Shown: positions 1 to 5,348 of the stretch, one piece after another
Layout of the letters: each line of letters begins with the position of its first letter
Position numbering within the stretch: the first letter of the stretch is position 1
Assembly (NCBI GenBank): GCA_005888525.1
Contig: VBAB01000228.1
Span: forward strand, 1 to 5,738
From: Alphaproteobacteria bacterium
GTDB lineage: Bacteria; Pseudomonadota; Alphaproteobacteria; Rhizobiales; Hyphomicrobiaceae
DNA length: 5,738 bases
Reading direction: 5' to 3'
Position numbers and translations under genes: made by a program
Notes under the pieces: generated by a model
What the model saw: only the letters and a program-made list of their open reading frames with translations
Told to the model about the DNA's origin: nothing
Databases searched by the model: none

Positions 1-255
1 TTTCTGGTGCGCCAGGTCGAGCAGGCCGATCGCACGCTCGAGGTCAAAACGCACGAAGCCACGGTGGTCAACATCAAGCGCCCCGGCAATGGCCGCGGCG
101 CCGGCATCGTCCACGTTCGACTCGATGACGGGCGCGATGTGGACGCCTTCAGCATGTTGCGGCTCGATCCGGTTGCGGGCGCGCATGTGATCATCAACGA
201 AGCTCGCCACGCCTCCGGGCGCTTGACCTATGATATTGCGCGGCTTGCGGAGTAG
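1..255 (+). CDS. Small protein of unknown function, 5' end outside the window
   Basis: The reading frame is open from the first base and ends at TAG 253-255. A GTG at position 7 is a possible start, but no ribosome binding site can be judged this close to the edge, so I treat the gene as 5'-partial. About 84 residues are visible. They start with a charged stretch (VEQADRTLEVKTHEA) and continue with alternating hydrophobic residues typical of a small beta-rich fold (TVVNIK, GIVHVRLDDG, GAHVIINEA), ending in SGRLTYDIARLAE. I recognise no catalytic motif. An N-terminal membrane anchor upstream of the window is possible, because the visible part begins at what looks like the end of a hydrophobic stretch (FLV), but this cannot be seen. 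It lies 68 nt before the epimerase-like gene on the same strand, so cotranscription is possible. Function unknown. Confidence 0.6.
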   Translation, partial: FLVRQVEQADRTLEVKTHEATVVNIKRPGNGRGAGIVHVRLDDGRDVDAFSMLRLDPVAGAHVIINEARHASGRLTYDIARLAE

Positions 256-323
256 ACTGACAGCCCGGCGCCGAAGACGGCCGAGGCAGCACCTGCCAGT
301 TCGAGAGATCGCGGGAAGACCTC

Positions 324-1358
324 ATGAGCGCGGCGTCCCTGCCAGAACGCTTTGCGACGGTGGCCGAGCTCGAGGATTGCTTGAGCGAGCCGACGGCTGA
401 AGTCGCGGCCGACCTCGCCAAAGTCCCAGGCGACATCCTGGTCCTCGGCGTTGCCGGCAAGATGGGCCCGACGCTGGCCCGCATGGCCAAGCGGGCGGCA
501 CCGGAAAAGCGCGTCGTCGGCGTGGCGCGCTTCTCGGACAGGGGCGTGCGTGCGAGCCTGGAGAAGGCGGGCATCGAGACCGTCGCTTGCGACCTGCTCG
601 ATCGCCGCGCCGTCGAGGCCCTGCCCGGGCTCGCCAACGTCGTTTTCATGGCGGCGATGAAGTTCGGCGCGTCGGGCAATCCGGCGCTGACCTGGGCCAT
701 GAACGTGCATGTGCCGGCGATCGTCGCGGAAGTGTTCGCCACTTCTCGCATCGTCGCCATCTCGACGGGGTGCGTCTACCCGTTCGTGCCTGTCGACAGC
801 GGCGGCGCCACCGAGGACACCCCGGCCACCCCACCGCCGGGCGACTACGCCTATTCCTGCGTCGGCCGCGAGCGCATGTTCGAGCATTTTTCGGCGCGGC
901 TGGGCACCCCTGGCCGCATCGTCCGACTCAACTATGCCATCGACATGCGCTATGGCGTGCTGCACGACATTGCCACCAAGGTGCAGGGCGGGGAGCCAAT
1001 CGACTTGAGCATGGGCCACGTCAACGTGATCTGGCAGGGCGACGCCAACGCCGCGGCCCTGCGCTGCCTGGCGCGTGCCACCACGCCTACGACCCCGCTC
1101 AACGTGACGGGGCCGCAGACGCTGAGCGTGCGCTGGCTGGCGAAGGAGTTTGCCCGCCGCCTCGGCCGCGCCGCGAAGCTCACCGGCAGCGAGGGCCCTA
1201 CCGGCTGGCTCAACGATGCCTCCCGCATGGTCGCGGAGCTGGGGCCGCCCCGCGTCGCCATCGATCGCATGCTCGACTGGACCGCCGACTGGCTCTCGCG
1301 CGGTATGGCGAGCCACGGGAAGCCGACCCACTACGAGGTGCGCGATGGCCGTTTCTGA
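324..1358 (+). CDS. NAD-dependent epimerase/dehydratase-family protein (atypical SDR)
   Basis: This is a 344-residue extended short-chain dehydrogenase-type protein, probably cytoplasmic and acting on a sugar or other polyol-like substrate that the sequence does not identify. A 36-residue N-terminal extension (containing LEDCLSEPT) precedes the Rossmann fold. The glycine motif is LGVAGKMG, with G42, G45 and G48. Further on come D90 (acidic residue after the third strand), MAAMKFG at 109-115, and STGCVYPF at 147-154, where the family's catalytic Ser/Thr sits. The usual YxxxK motif should lie at YAYSCVGRE (175-183), but the lysine position after Y177 is G181, so the normal SDR proton relay is not obvious. 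A C-terminal substrate-binding region includes NVTGPQTLSVRWLAKEF. The start is supported by GGGAAG at 313-318. The stop overlaps the acetyltransferase start by 14 nt, indicating translational coupling. Fold and cofactor class are confident; the substrate is not known. Confidence 0.87.
   Translation: MSAASLPERFATVAELEDCLSEPTAEVAADLAKVPGDILVLGVAGKMGPTLARMAKRAAPEKRVVGVARFSDRGVRASLEKAGIETVACDLLDRRAVEALPGLANVVFMAAMKFGASGNPALTWAMNVHVPAIVAEVFATSRIVAISTGCVYPFVPVDSGGATEDTPATPPPGDYAYSCVGRERMFEHFSARLGTPGRIVRLNYAIDMRYGVLHDIATKVQGGEPIDLSMGHVNVIWQGDANAAALRCLARATTPTTPLNVTGPQTLSVRWLAKEFARRLGRAAKLTGSEGPTGWLNDASRMVAELGPPRVAIDRMLDWTADWLSRGMASHGKPTHYEVRDGRF
1335..1338 (+). promoter_or_regulatory. Ribosome binding site deciding the acetyltransferase start
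   Basis: GAGG lies six bases before ATG 1345, inside the last codons of the epimerase-like gene. It supports the short form of the acetyltransferase over an upstream in-frame ATG at 1150, and fits coupled translation of the two genes. Confidence 0.55.
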
Positions 1359-2229
1359 CGCGGCTGCGGCTGCGCCACGGCGCCTCGAGCGCCTCCAGCC
1401 GAGAGATGCCGAGGGCCTGTGCGCGCTGTCGATCGAAGCGGGCTGGAACCAGGTGGCGGCCGACTGGCGCCTCATGCTGGACCTGGGGTGGGGCTACGGC
1501 GTCCGCGGCCCAAGGGGCCAATGGATCGCGAGCGCGTTGGCGCTGCCGCTCGGTCCGACCATCTCCTGGATCAGCATGGTGCTGGTAACCCAGCCGGCGC
1601 GGGGCCACGGCCTCGGCACACACCTGCTGACGCGCTGCATCGCCGAGGTCGAGGCGAGCGGCGCCGCCGCCGGCCTCGATGCCACAGAGCTCGGTCGGCC
1701 GATCTACCAGCCGCTCGGCTTTCGCGACGTCTATCCGCTCTCGCGCTGGCACGCGCAACAAGGTTTGCGCCATGCGGTGGCACCGCCAGGCGGCATCGTG
1801 GTCCGCGCCGCGACGCCGGACGACCTGCAACGGATCTGCGCCTACGATCGCTCGCGCAGCGGCTTTGCGCGCAGCCCCATTGTGACGCATCTGCTGACGC
1901 GCGCTCCGGCGCTCGCAAGGATTGCCGAGCGTGCGGACGGTACGCTCGCCGGCTATGCTCTGGGGCGAGACGGATATCGCGCCCTACACGTCGGCCCTGT
2001 CGTCGCCGAAGACCAGGCGACCGGCCTCGCGCTGCTGAGCAGCGCATTTGCCGGAGCGGACCGACCCCTCATCGTCGATGTCCCCGACCGCCATGGCGAA
2101 ATTCGCCGCTGGCTCGAGCAGCAGGGCGCTTCGGCGCCGCGCGGCTACATGCGCATGCTGCGCGGCGGCAGCACCCGGATCGACGACGGGGCCCACATCT
2201 TTGCCATTGCCGGGCCTGAACTCGCTTGA
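1345..2229 (+). CDS. GNAT family N-acetyltransferase, two-domain type
   Basis: This predicts a 294-residue cytoplasmic acetyltransferase that would move an acetyl group from acetyl-CoA to an unknown amine. Residues about 12-140 form a GNAT domain: the acetyl-CoA pyrophosphate-binding motif A is RGHGLGT (R86, G89, G91), and a later LDATELGRPIYQPLGF stretch carries the typical C-terminal tyrosine (Y121). From about residue 152 (IVVRAATPDDL) a second GNAT-like domain follows, with ALHVGPVVAED and a closing GYMRMLRG, resembling the Acetyltransf_18/YitH-like C-terminal domain found in this architecture. An upstream in-frame ATG at 1150 exists, but the residues between it and 1345 are low-complexity and lie over the epimerase gene. 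ATG 1345 has GAGG at 1335-1338, six bases away, so I chose it. The gene overlaps the epimerase-like gene by 14 nt and is almost certainly in its operon. Confidence 0.87.
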   Translation: MAVSDAAAAAPRRLERLQPRDAEGLCALSIEAGWNQVAADWRLMLDLGWGYGVRGPRGQWIASALALPLGPTISWISMVLVTQPARGHGLGTHLLTRCIAEVEASGAAAGLDATELGRPIYQPLGFRDVYPLSRWHAQQGLRHAVAPPGGIVVRAATPDDLQRICAYDRSRSGFARSPIVTHLLTRAPALARIAERADGTLAGYALGRDGYRALHVGPVVAEDQATGLALLSSAFAGADRPLIVDVPDRHGEIRRWLEQQGASAPRGYMRMLRGGSTRIDDGAHIFAIAGPELA

Positions 2230-2259
2230 CCGGTTGCCAGAAGCGCCTGAAGGCCGACG

Positions 2260-2288
2260 AGCCGAAACTGAAGTCGAATCCGGCTTTT
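2260..2288 (+). terminator. Weak candidate terminator after the acetyltransferase
   Basis: AGCCG at 2260-2264 can pair with CGGCT at 2281-2285, followed by TTT. It lies between two convergent genes, where a terminator is expected. The stem is only five pairs and the loop is 16 nt, so the structure is weak and may be coincidental in GC-rich DNA. Confidence 0.2.
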
Positions 2289-2292
2289 GCTC

Positions 2293-2718
2293 TCACTCCG
2301 GAATCGTTTTTCCGGACCCGCCGAACTCAGACGGGAAGTCGTTGAACTTTGTCAGACCATCCTTCATGGGCAGCACGGTTTCCCCGTAGTTGACATGTAC
2401 GCCCGGAACGAACTTCAGCGACGGGACCGTGGCCGCAAATACATCGACCATCTTCAGCGGCGGATGATTGGCCATGAGATGGCCGCCGCATTTGTTGCAA
2501 AACTTGCGTTCGCTCATGGGCGTCTTCGCGAACGTAGCGACATGCTCCCCACCCGCCGTCACCTTCACGTCCTCGGGCTTCCACAGCGAGAATGCGTTGA
2601 CCGGCCCTCCAGACCACGAGCGGCATGAGCGACAATGACAATAGCCCATAGCCTGCGGCTCTCCTGTGACCTCGATCCTGACTGCACCGCAAAAGCACTC
2701 GCCATGATGGGTCGCCAT
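2293..2718 (-). CDS. GFA/CENP-V-fold zinc protein (glutathione-dependent formaldehyde-activating enzyme family)
   Basis: This is a 141-residue single-domain protein of the GFA family, named after Paracoccus Gfa, which was proposed to speed the joining of formaldehyde and glutathione; most members have no proven reaction. All seven expected zinc cysteines are present: C8 and C10 (ECFCG), C27, C29 and C32 (YCHCRSC), and C74 and C77 (FCNKCGG). By family comparison, C8/C10/C74/C77 would form the structural zinc site and C27/C29/C32 the second, catalytic-type site. The length is normal for the family. An in-frame ATG lies four codons upstream at 2730, but I prefer ATG 2718 because GGAGG stands five bases before it, and that GGAGG includes part of the 2730 codon region. 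The gene is convergent with the acetyltransferase (63 nt between stops) and points away from the DHDPS-like gene, so it is probably an independent unit. Confidence 0.9.
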   Translation of the reverse strand: MATHHGECFCGAVRIEVTGEPQAMGYCHCRSCRSWSGGPVNAFSLWKPEDVKVTAGGEHVATFAKTPMSERKFCNKCGGHLMANHPPLKMVDVFAATVPSLKFVPGVHVNYGETVLPMKDGLTKFNDFPSEFGGSGKTIPE

Positions 2719-2723
2719 TTTGG

Positions 2724-2728
2724 CCTCC
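2724..2728 (-). promoter_or_regulatory. Ribosome binding site deciding the GFA-family start
   Basis: On the minus strand GGAGG is followed by CCAAA and then ATG (2718-2716). No comparable site precedes the alternative ATG at 2730, so the shorter protein is the better call. Confidence 0.65.
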
Positions 2729-2748
2729 ATTGTGCCGAAGTTGGAAGG

Positions 2749-2853
2749 CTACGGAGCATACTTTGGCTTGGCGAGACTGACCAGGGCTCGGCCGACGCCA
2801 TATTTCGCCAGGATCAGGTGTAGACGGTGCCCCTGTTGCCAGAGAACAGTCAT
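2749..2853 (-). CDS. Possible 34-residue small protein upstream of the GFA gene
   Basis: ATG at 2853-2851 opens a 34-codon frame ending in TAG at 2751-2749, 30 nt before the GFA start on the same strand. The product would be basic with a hydrophobic centre (HLILAKYGVGRALVSLAK) and end in PKYAP. Upstream is only a weak AAGGGCGG-like site. The frame is closed seven codons upstream by TAA, so it is not the tail of a longer gene. I do not recognise the sequence. It could be a leader peptide, a small protein, or chance; frames of this length are common by chance in GC-rich DNA. Confidence 0.2.
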   Translation of the reverse strand: MTVLWQQGHRLHLILAKYGVGRALVSLAKPKYAP

Positions 2854-3059
2854 CGGTCCGCCCTTGCCAGATTATGATGTGCCTTGCGTCCGCGCCAATG
2901 GGATCTTGCGCGGCAATACGCACACCGGGCCCAGGTCGGTCAGGGGGGTCCGAGTCCTATTCGGCAAGGCACTTATTGAGTACAACGTTTCCGCTCTACA
3001 CCCCGTAAGAGAAGTGAGCAGGCCCGGCGCTGTTCGCGTGCTCGCACCCCGCCTGTCTA

Positions 3060-3065
3060 TATAAT
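3060..3065 (+). promoter_or_regulatory. Candidate -10 box (TATAAT) for the DHDPS-like gene
   Basis: A perfect TATAAT sits in CTATATAATCG, 28 nt before ATG 3094, which would give a 5' untranslated leader of about 20 nt. No convincing TTGACA-like -35 element lies 16-18 nt upstream (that stretch reads CGTGCT or similar), so the promoter may be weak, activator-dependent or fortuitous. It is notable because such an AT run is rare in this GC-rich window. Confidence 0.35.
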
Positions 3066-3093
3066 CGCGCGGACGACCGATGAGGATCCAAGC

Positions 3094-4062
3094 ATGCCCA
3101 GCGCCTCATGGACCGATCTGCCGGCTGATGTCCTCGCCGTCCTGCGCCGCGGGGCCGTGCTGCCCGCGCATCCCCTGGCGCTCGACGAGAGGCGCCAATT
3201 CGACCGGCAATCGCAGCGTGCCTTGTCCCGGTACTACATCGATGCGGGCGCCGGGGGGCTTGCCGTGGGCGTACACGCCACGCAATTTCAGATCCGCGAG
3301 GCGGGGCTGTATCGGCCGGTGCTGGAGCTTGCCGCCGAGACCGCGAGCAGCTGGTCCGAGAGGCCGCTGGTGATGATCGCCGGCGTGATCGGCAAGACCG
3401 CGCAGGCCATAGAGGAGTCACGCACGGCGCGGGCGCTGGGCTATCACGCCGCGCTGCTGGGCCTGAGCGCCATGCAAGACGCCGGCGAGGACGAGATCGT
3501 CGAGCACTGCGGCATCGTCGCCCGCGAGATGCCGCTGATCGGCTTCTACCTGCAGACGGCGGTGGGCGGCATCCCGCTGTCGCGCACCTTCTGGGGCCGG
3601 TTCGCGGCGATCGACAACGTGGTCGCGATCAAGGTCGCGCCGTTCAACCGCTATCGCACGCTCGACGTCGCCTTCGGCATTGCCCAGGCCCACGCCGAGG
3701 AGCGCATCACGCTCTACACCGGCAACGACGACCACATCGTCGCCGATCTCGTCACCCCGCTCTGCATCCGCACGCGCAAGCGCGATGTGATCCTGCGCTT
3801 CCGGGGCGGCCTGCTGGGGCACTGGAGCGTATGGACGAAATCGGCCGTCGACCTGCTGGCCAAGATCCACAGCTGCGTCGGCAGTGGCGCCGTGCCCGAC
3901 GAGATCCTCGCGCTCGACGCCATGGTGACCGACTGCAACAGCGTCATCTTCGACGTCGCCAATGCCTTCGCCGGCTGCATCGCATCCCGGGCTGCCACGA
4001 GATCCTGCGCCGCCAGGGCCTCATGCGCACCGCCCATTGCCTCGACGCCGGCGAGGTGCTGA
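3094..4062 (+). CDS. Dihydrodipicolinate synthase-family aldolase, C-terminus frameshifted
   Basis: This is a class I (Schiff-base) TIM-barrel aldolase/lyase of the DHDPS/N-acetylneuraminate lyase superfamily; the pyruvate-like donor is inferred and the acceptor unknown. The active-site pair is clear: Y152 (GFYLQ) and Schiff-base lysine K180 (VVAIKVAPFNRY), 28 residues apart as in E. coli DapA (Y133/K161). Where true DapA has GTTGE, this protein has GVHATQF (59-65), so it is unlikely to make dihydrodipicolinate. Other conserved blocks are LYTGNDD (207-213) and GGLLGHWSVWT (238-248). The start has GAGGA at 3082-3086. After I296 the protein leaves its proper frame: GCATC is repeated at 3977-3986, and the last 26 residues are spurious, ending at TGA 4060-4062. 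The barrel core is intact, but the normal C-terminal helices are missing. Likely a decaying gene, unless the duplication is a sequencing error. Confidence 0.82.
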   Translation: MPSASWTDLPADVLAVLRRGAVLPAHPLALDERRQFDRQSQRALSRYYIDAGAGGLAVGVHATQFQIREAGLYRPVLELAAETASSWSERPLVMIAGVIGKTAQAIEESRTARALGYHAALLGLSAMQDAGEDEIVEHCGIVAREMPLIGFYLQTAVGGIPLSRTFWGRFAAIDNVVAIKVAPFNRYRTLDVAFGIAQAHAEERITLYTGNDDHIVADLVTPLCIRTRKRDVILRFRGGLLGHWSVWTKSAVDLLAKIHSCVGSGAVPDEILALDAMVTDCNSVIFDVANAFAGCIASRAATRSCAARASCAPPIASTPARC

Positions 4063-4137
4063 GCCGTGGCCAGGCAGCCGGCATCGACCGCCTCTATGCC
4101 AGCTACCCAGAGCTTGCCGACGACGGTTTCGTGGTCA
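3982..4137 (+). pseudogene. Out-of-frame C-terminal remnant of the DHDPS-like gene
   Basis: Read in the third forward frame, this stretch encodes PGCHEILRRQGLMRT, then AHCLDAGEVLSRGQAAGIDR and LYASYPELADDGFV. This joins perfectly to residues 290-296 (NAFAGCI) of the gene before it, giving the run GCIPGCHEILRR expected of the family. Deleting one of the two GCATC copies at 3977-3986 restores this join exactly. The repaired frame does not stop soon after DDGFVVKAH, as the family should, but runs on to TGA 4350-4352, antisense to the Nudix gene. So the natural end also appears to have been replaced. The remnant is not translated from the upstream start unless ribosomes shift frame. Confidence 0.65.
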
Positions 4138-4575
4138 AAGCACATCGATCAATCCCGCCGGGAAAAGCTGCTCTTGTCCGCTGCGGAATCGTGCGAGGTC
4201 GATCCATCGCGCCGTGTTGTCCACGCCTGCGTCGCGGAACTGGAAGTTGTTTCGCCGATAGGCGTCTGCTTTGGCGAACGCAGTCTCGAACACAAAAACG
4301 ATTTCATGACCCTGCGTCTCATGATGCGTGTAGAGACTTTCCAACACGCTGATGAGCTTCGGCGCCGTAATCGGCTCGGCCAGTTCTTCCATGAACTCGC
4401 GCTGCAAGGCTTCTGCCGCGCGTTCGCCGAGCTCGATCGTGCCGCCGAGCGGCCGCCAGCCCGTGATGGTACCGGCATCGTCGGCGACGGCTACCACCAG
4501 CAGCTCGGCGCCACGGCGGATGACGCCGATGGCAACCGGGCGTATGAACGGCTTCGGCCGCCAAACCGTGGACAT
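4135..4575 (-). CDS. Nudix hydrolase
   Basis: This is a 146-residue single-domain Nudix protein, expected to hydrolyse a nucleoside diphosphate linked to another moiety with the help of Mg2+ or Mn2+; the substrate cannot be read from the sequence. The Nudix box is at 45-64: G45, E51 and the REFMEE core (R59, E60, E63, E64) fit GX5EX7REUXEE, but the closing XGU part is degenerate (LAE). The N-terminal strand (PVAIGVIRRGAELLVVAV) and the preceding GWRPLGG are typical of the fold. The start is supported by GGGAG on the minus strand, six bases before ATG 4575. The gene is divergent from aroQ (106 nt between starts), and its TGA (4137-4135) falls within the damaged 3' end of the DHDPS-like gene. 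The C-terminus (PAGLIDVL) looks natural. Family assignment is sure; specificity unknown. Confidence 0.9.
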   Translation of the reverse strand: MSTVWRPKPFIRPVAIGVIRRGAELLVVAVADDAGTITGWRPLGGTIELGERAAEALQREFMEELAEPITAPKLISVLESLYTHHETQGHEIVFVFETAFAKADAYRRNNFQFRDAGVDNTARWIDLARFRSGQEQLFPAGLIDVL

Positions 4576-4615
4576 TCAAGGCTCCCTCTCATGATGCCTC
4601 GAGGCCGTGCGCCGT

Positions 4616-4644
4616 TTGCAGCATACTGGCGCGCAATCCGCTAT
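4616..4644 (+). promoter_or_regulatory. Weak candidate promoter for aroQ
   Basis: TTGCAG (4616-4621) and CGCTAT (4639-4644) are separated by 17 nt in the 106-nt gap between the divergent Nudix and aroQ genes. Both boxes match the housekeeping consensus only in part. The gap must hold promoters for both genes, but this pair is a guess. Confidence 0.22.
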
Positions 4645-4681
4645 GCTCGGCTCGGAATGACTTGGCGCAAGAGGCCCCCCA

Positions 4682-5179
4682 ATGCCCATTCGCATCATGA
4701 TCCTCAACGGTCCCAATCTCAACCTGCTCGGCGTGCGCGAGCCGCATATCTACGGCACAACCACGTTGTCCGAGATCGAAGCCAGTTGCGCGGAGCTGGT
4801 CAAAACTATCGGCGGTTCTCTCGCCTTCCACCAATCGAACCACGAGGGACAGCTGGTCGACTGGATCCAATCGGCGCGCGAGACGGCGGACGCGATCATC
4901 ATCAATCCGGCCGCCTACTCGTTCACCTCCATCGCCATGCTCGATGCGCTGAAGACGTTCGAGGGGCCGGTGATCGAGGTGCACATCTCCAACATCCATG
5001 CGCGCGACGAGCACCACCGACATTCCAAGCTCTCGGGAGCCGTGAAGGCCGTCATCTGCGGCCTCGGCCCCTACGGCTACATCGTTGCGGTACAAGCGGC
5101 AGCGCACATGCTGGGCGCCTTGCCGGAGGGTTTCCCCAAGCCGTTGCGCGCGGAGGTAAGCAAGCCGGCCAAGCGTTAA
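4682..5179 (+). CDS. aroQ: 3-dehydroquinate dehydratase, type II
   Basis: This is a 165-residue type II dehydroquinase, which removes water from 3-dehydroquinate to give 3-dehydroshikimate in the shikimate pathway or in quinate breakdown; the family forms cytoplasmic dodecamers. The signature sequences are present in order: ILNGPNLNLLG (7-17), the flexible lid with R19 and catalytic Y24, QSNHEGQLVDWI (51-62), INPAAYSFTS with N75, EVHISNIHARDEHHRHS (99-115) with H101 and R108, and AVICGLGPYGYIVAVQA. The catalytic positions fall at the same numbers as in the Mycobacterium tuberculosis enzyme. Length is normal, with a short basic tail. ATG 4682 has AGAGG at 4670-4674, seven bases away. The gene is not beside accB/accC, the usual neighbours of housekeeping aroQ in many Proteobacteria, so it may be a second copy; that is inference. 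Confidence 0.95.
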   Translation: MPIRIMILNGPNLNLLGVREPHIYGTTTLSEIEASCAELVKTIGGSLAFHQSNHEGQLVDWIQSARETADAIIINPAAYSFTSIAMLDALKTFEGPVIEVHISNIHARDEHHRHSKLSGAVKAVICGLGPYGYIVAVQAAAHMLGALPEGFPKPLRAEVSKPAKR

Positions 5180-5335
5180 GGCGCGGCCACAAGAGCGGGC
5201 CACAGCCGAACAACTCGCCTTCGACGTGTGGAGGGAAGGGCGGCGCGCGCAGGCCGGTGGCTCCCAAGACATTTTCGTGGTTTCCCCTGAGTGCTTCGCG
5301 GCCGAGCAACCGGTATTTGTACATATCATATCGGG

Positions 5336-5341
5336 AAGGAG
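5336..5341 (+). promoter_or_regulatory. Strong ribosome binding site for the small exported protein
   Basis: AAGGAG, close to the full anti-16S complement, lies seven bases before ATG 5349. It decides the start against an in-frame ATG at 5226 that would add a non-signal leader of 41 residues. Confidence 0.65.
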
Positions 5342-5348
5342 TGATCAG

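Larger units (their letters stand above)
2731..3093. other. Intergenic region between divergent genes
   Basis: This is about 360 nt between the divergently transcribed GFA-family and DHDPS-like genes. It is less GC-biased than its surroundings and must hold the promoters for both. I see a TATAAT box near its right end, a possible 34-codon reading frame on the minus strand at 2749-2853, and no recognisable RNA gene, transposon end or long repeat. It may also be the scar of lost sequence, if the operon on the left and the DHDPS-like gene on the right were once contiguous; that is inference. Confidence 0.5.

Noticed and set aside
1150..1344. 65-codon N-terminal extension of the acetyltransferase
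   Set aside because: It lies out of frame over the epimerase-like gene, is Ser/Pro/Arg-rich, and the ATG at 1345 has a well-placed GAGG.
228..1475. Long open frame on the minus strand (about 415 codons) opposite the epimerase-like gene
   Set aside because: Its product is Arg/Ala/His-rich low-complexity sequence with no motif. It is the usual antisense shadow of a GC-rich gene.
2940..2962. tRNA T-arm-like string (GGTCCGAGTCC) in the intergenic region
   Set aside because: The TCCGAGT loop resembles a T-loop, but the flanking bases do not form a five-pair stem and no anticodon arm, D-arm or acceptor stem is found nearby.
2720..3064. Forward open frame of about 114 codons in the gap before the DHDPS-like gene
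   Set aside because: It starts antisense to the GFA gene, lacks a ribosome binding site, and its product shows no motif or regular composition.
5226..5348. Longer version of the small exported protein starting at ATG 5226
   Set aside because: It would put 41 non-signal residues before a perfect Sec signal peptide and ignore the strong AAGGAG before ATG 5349.
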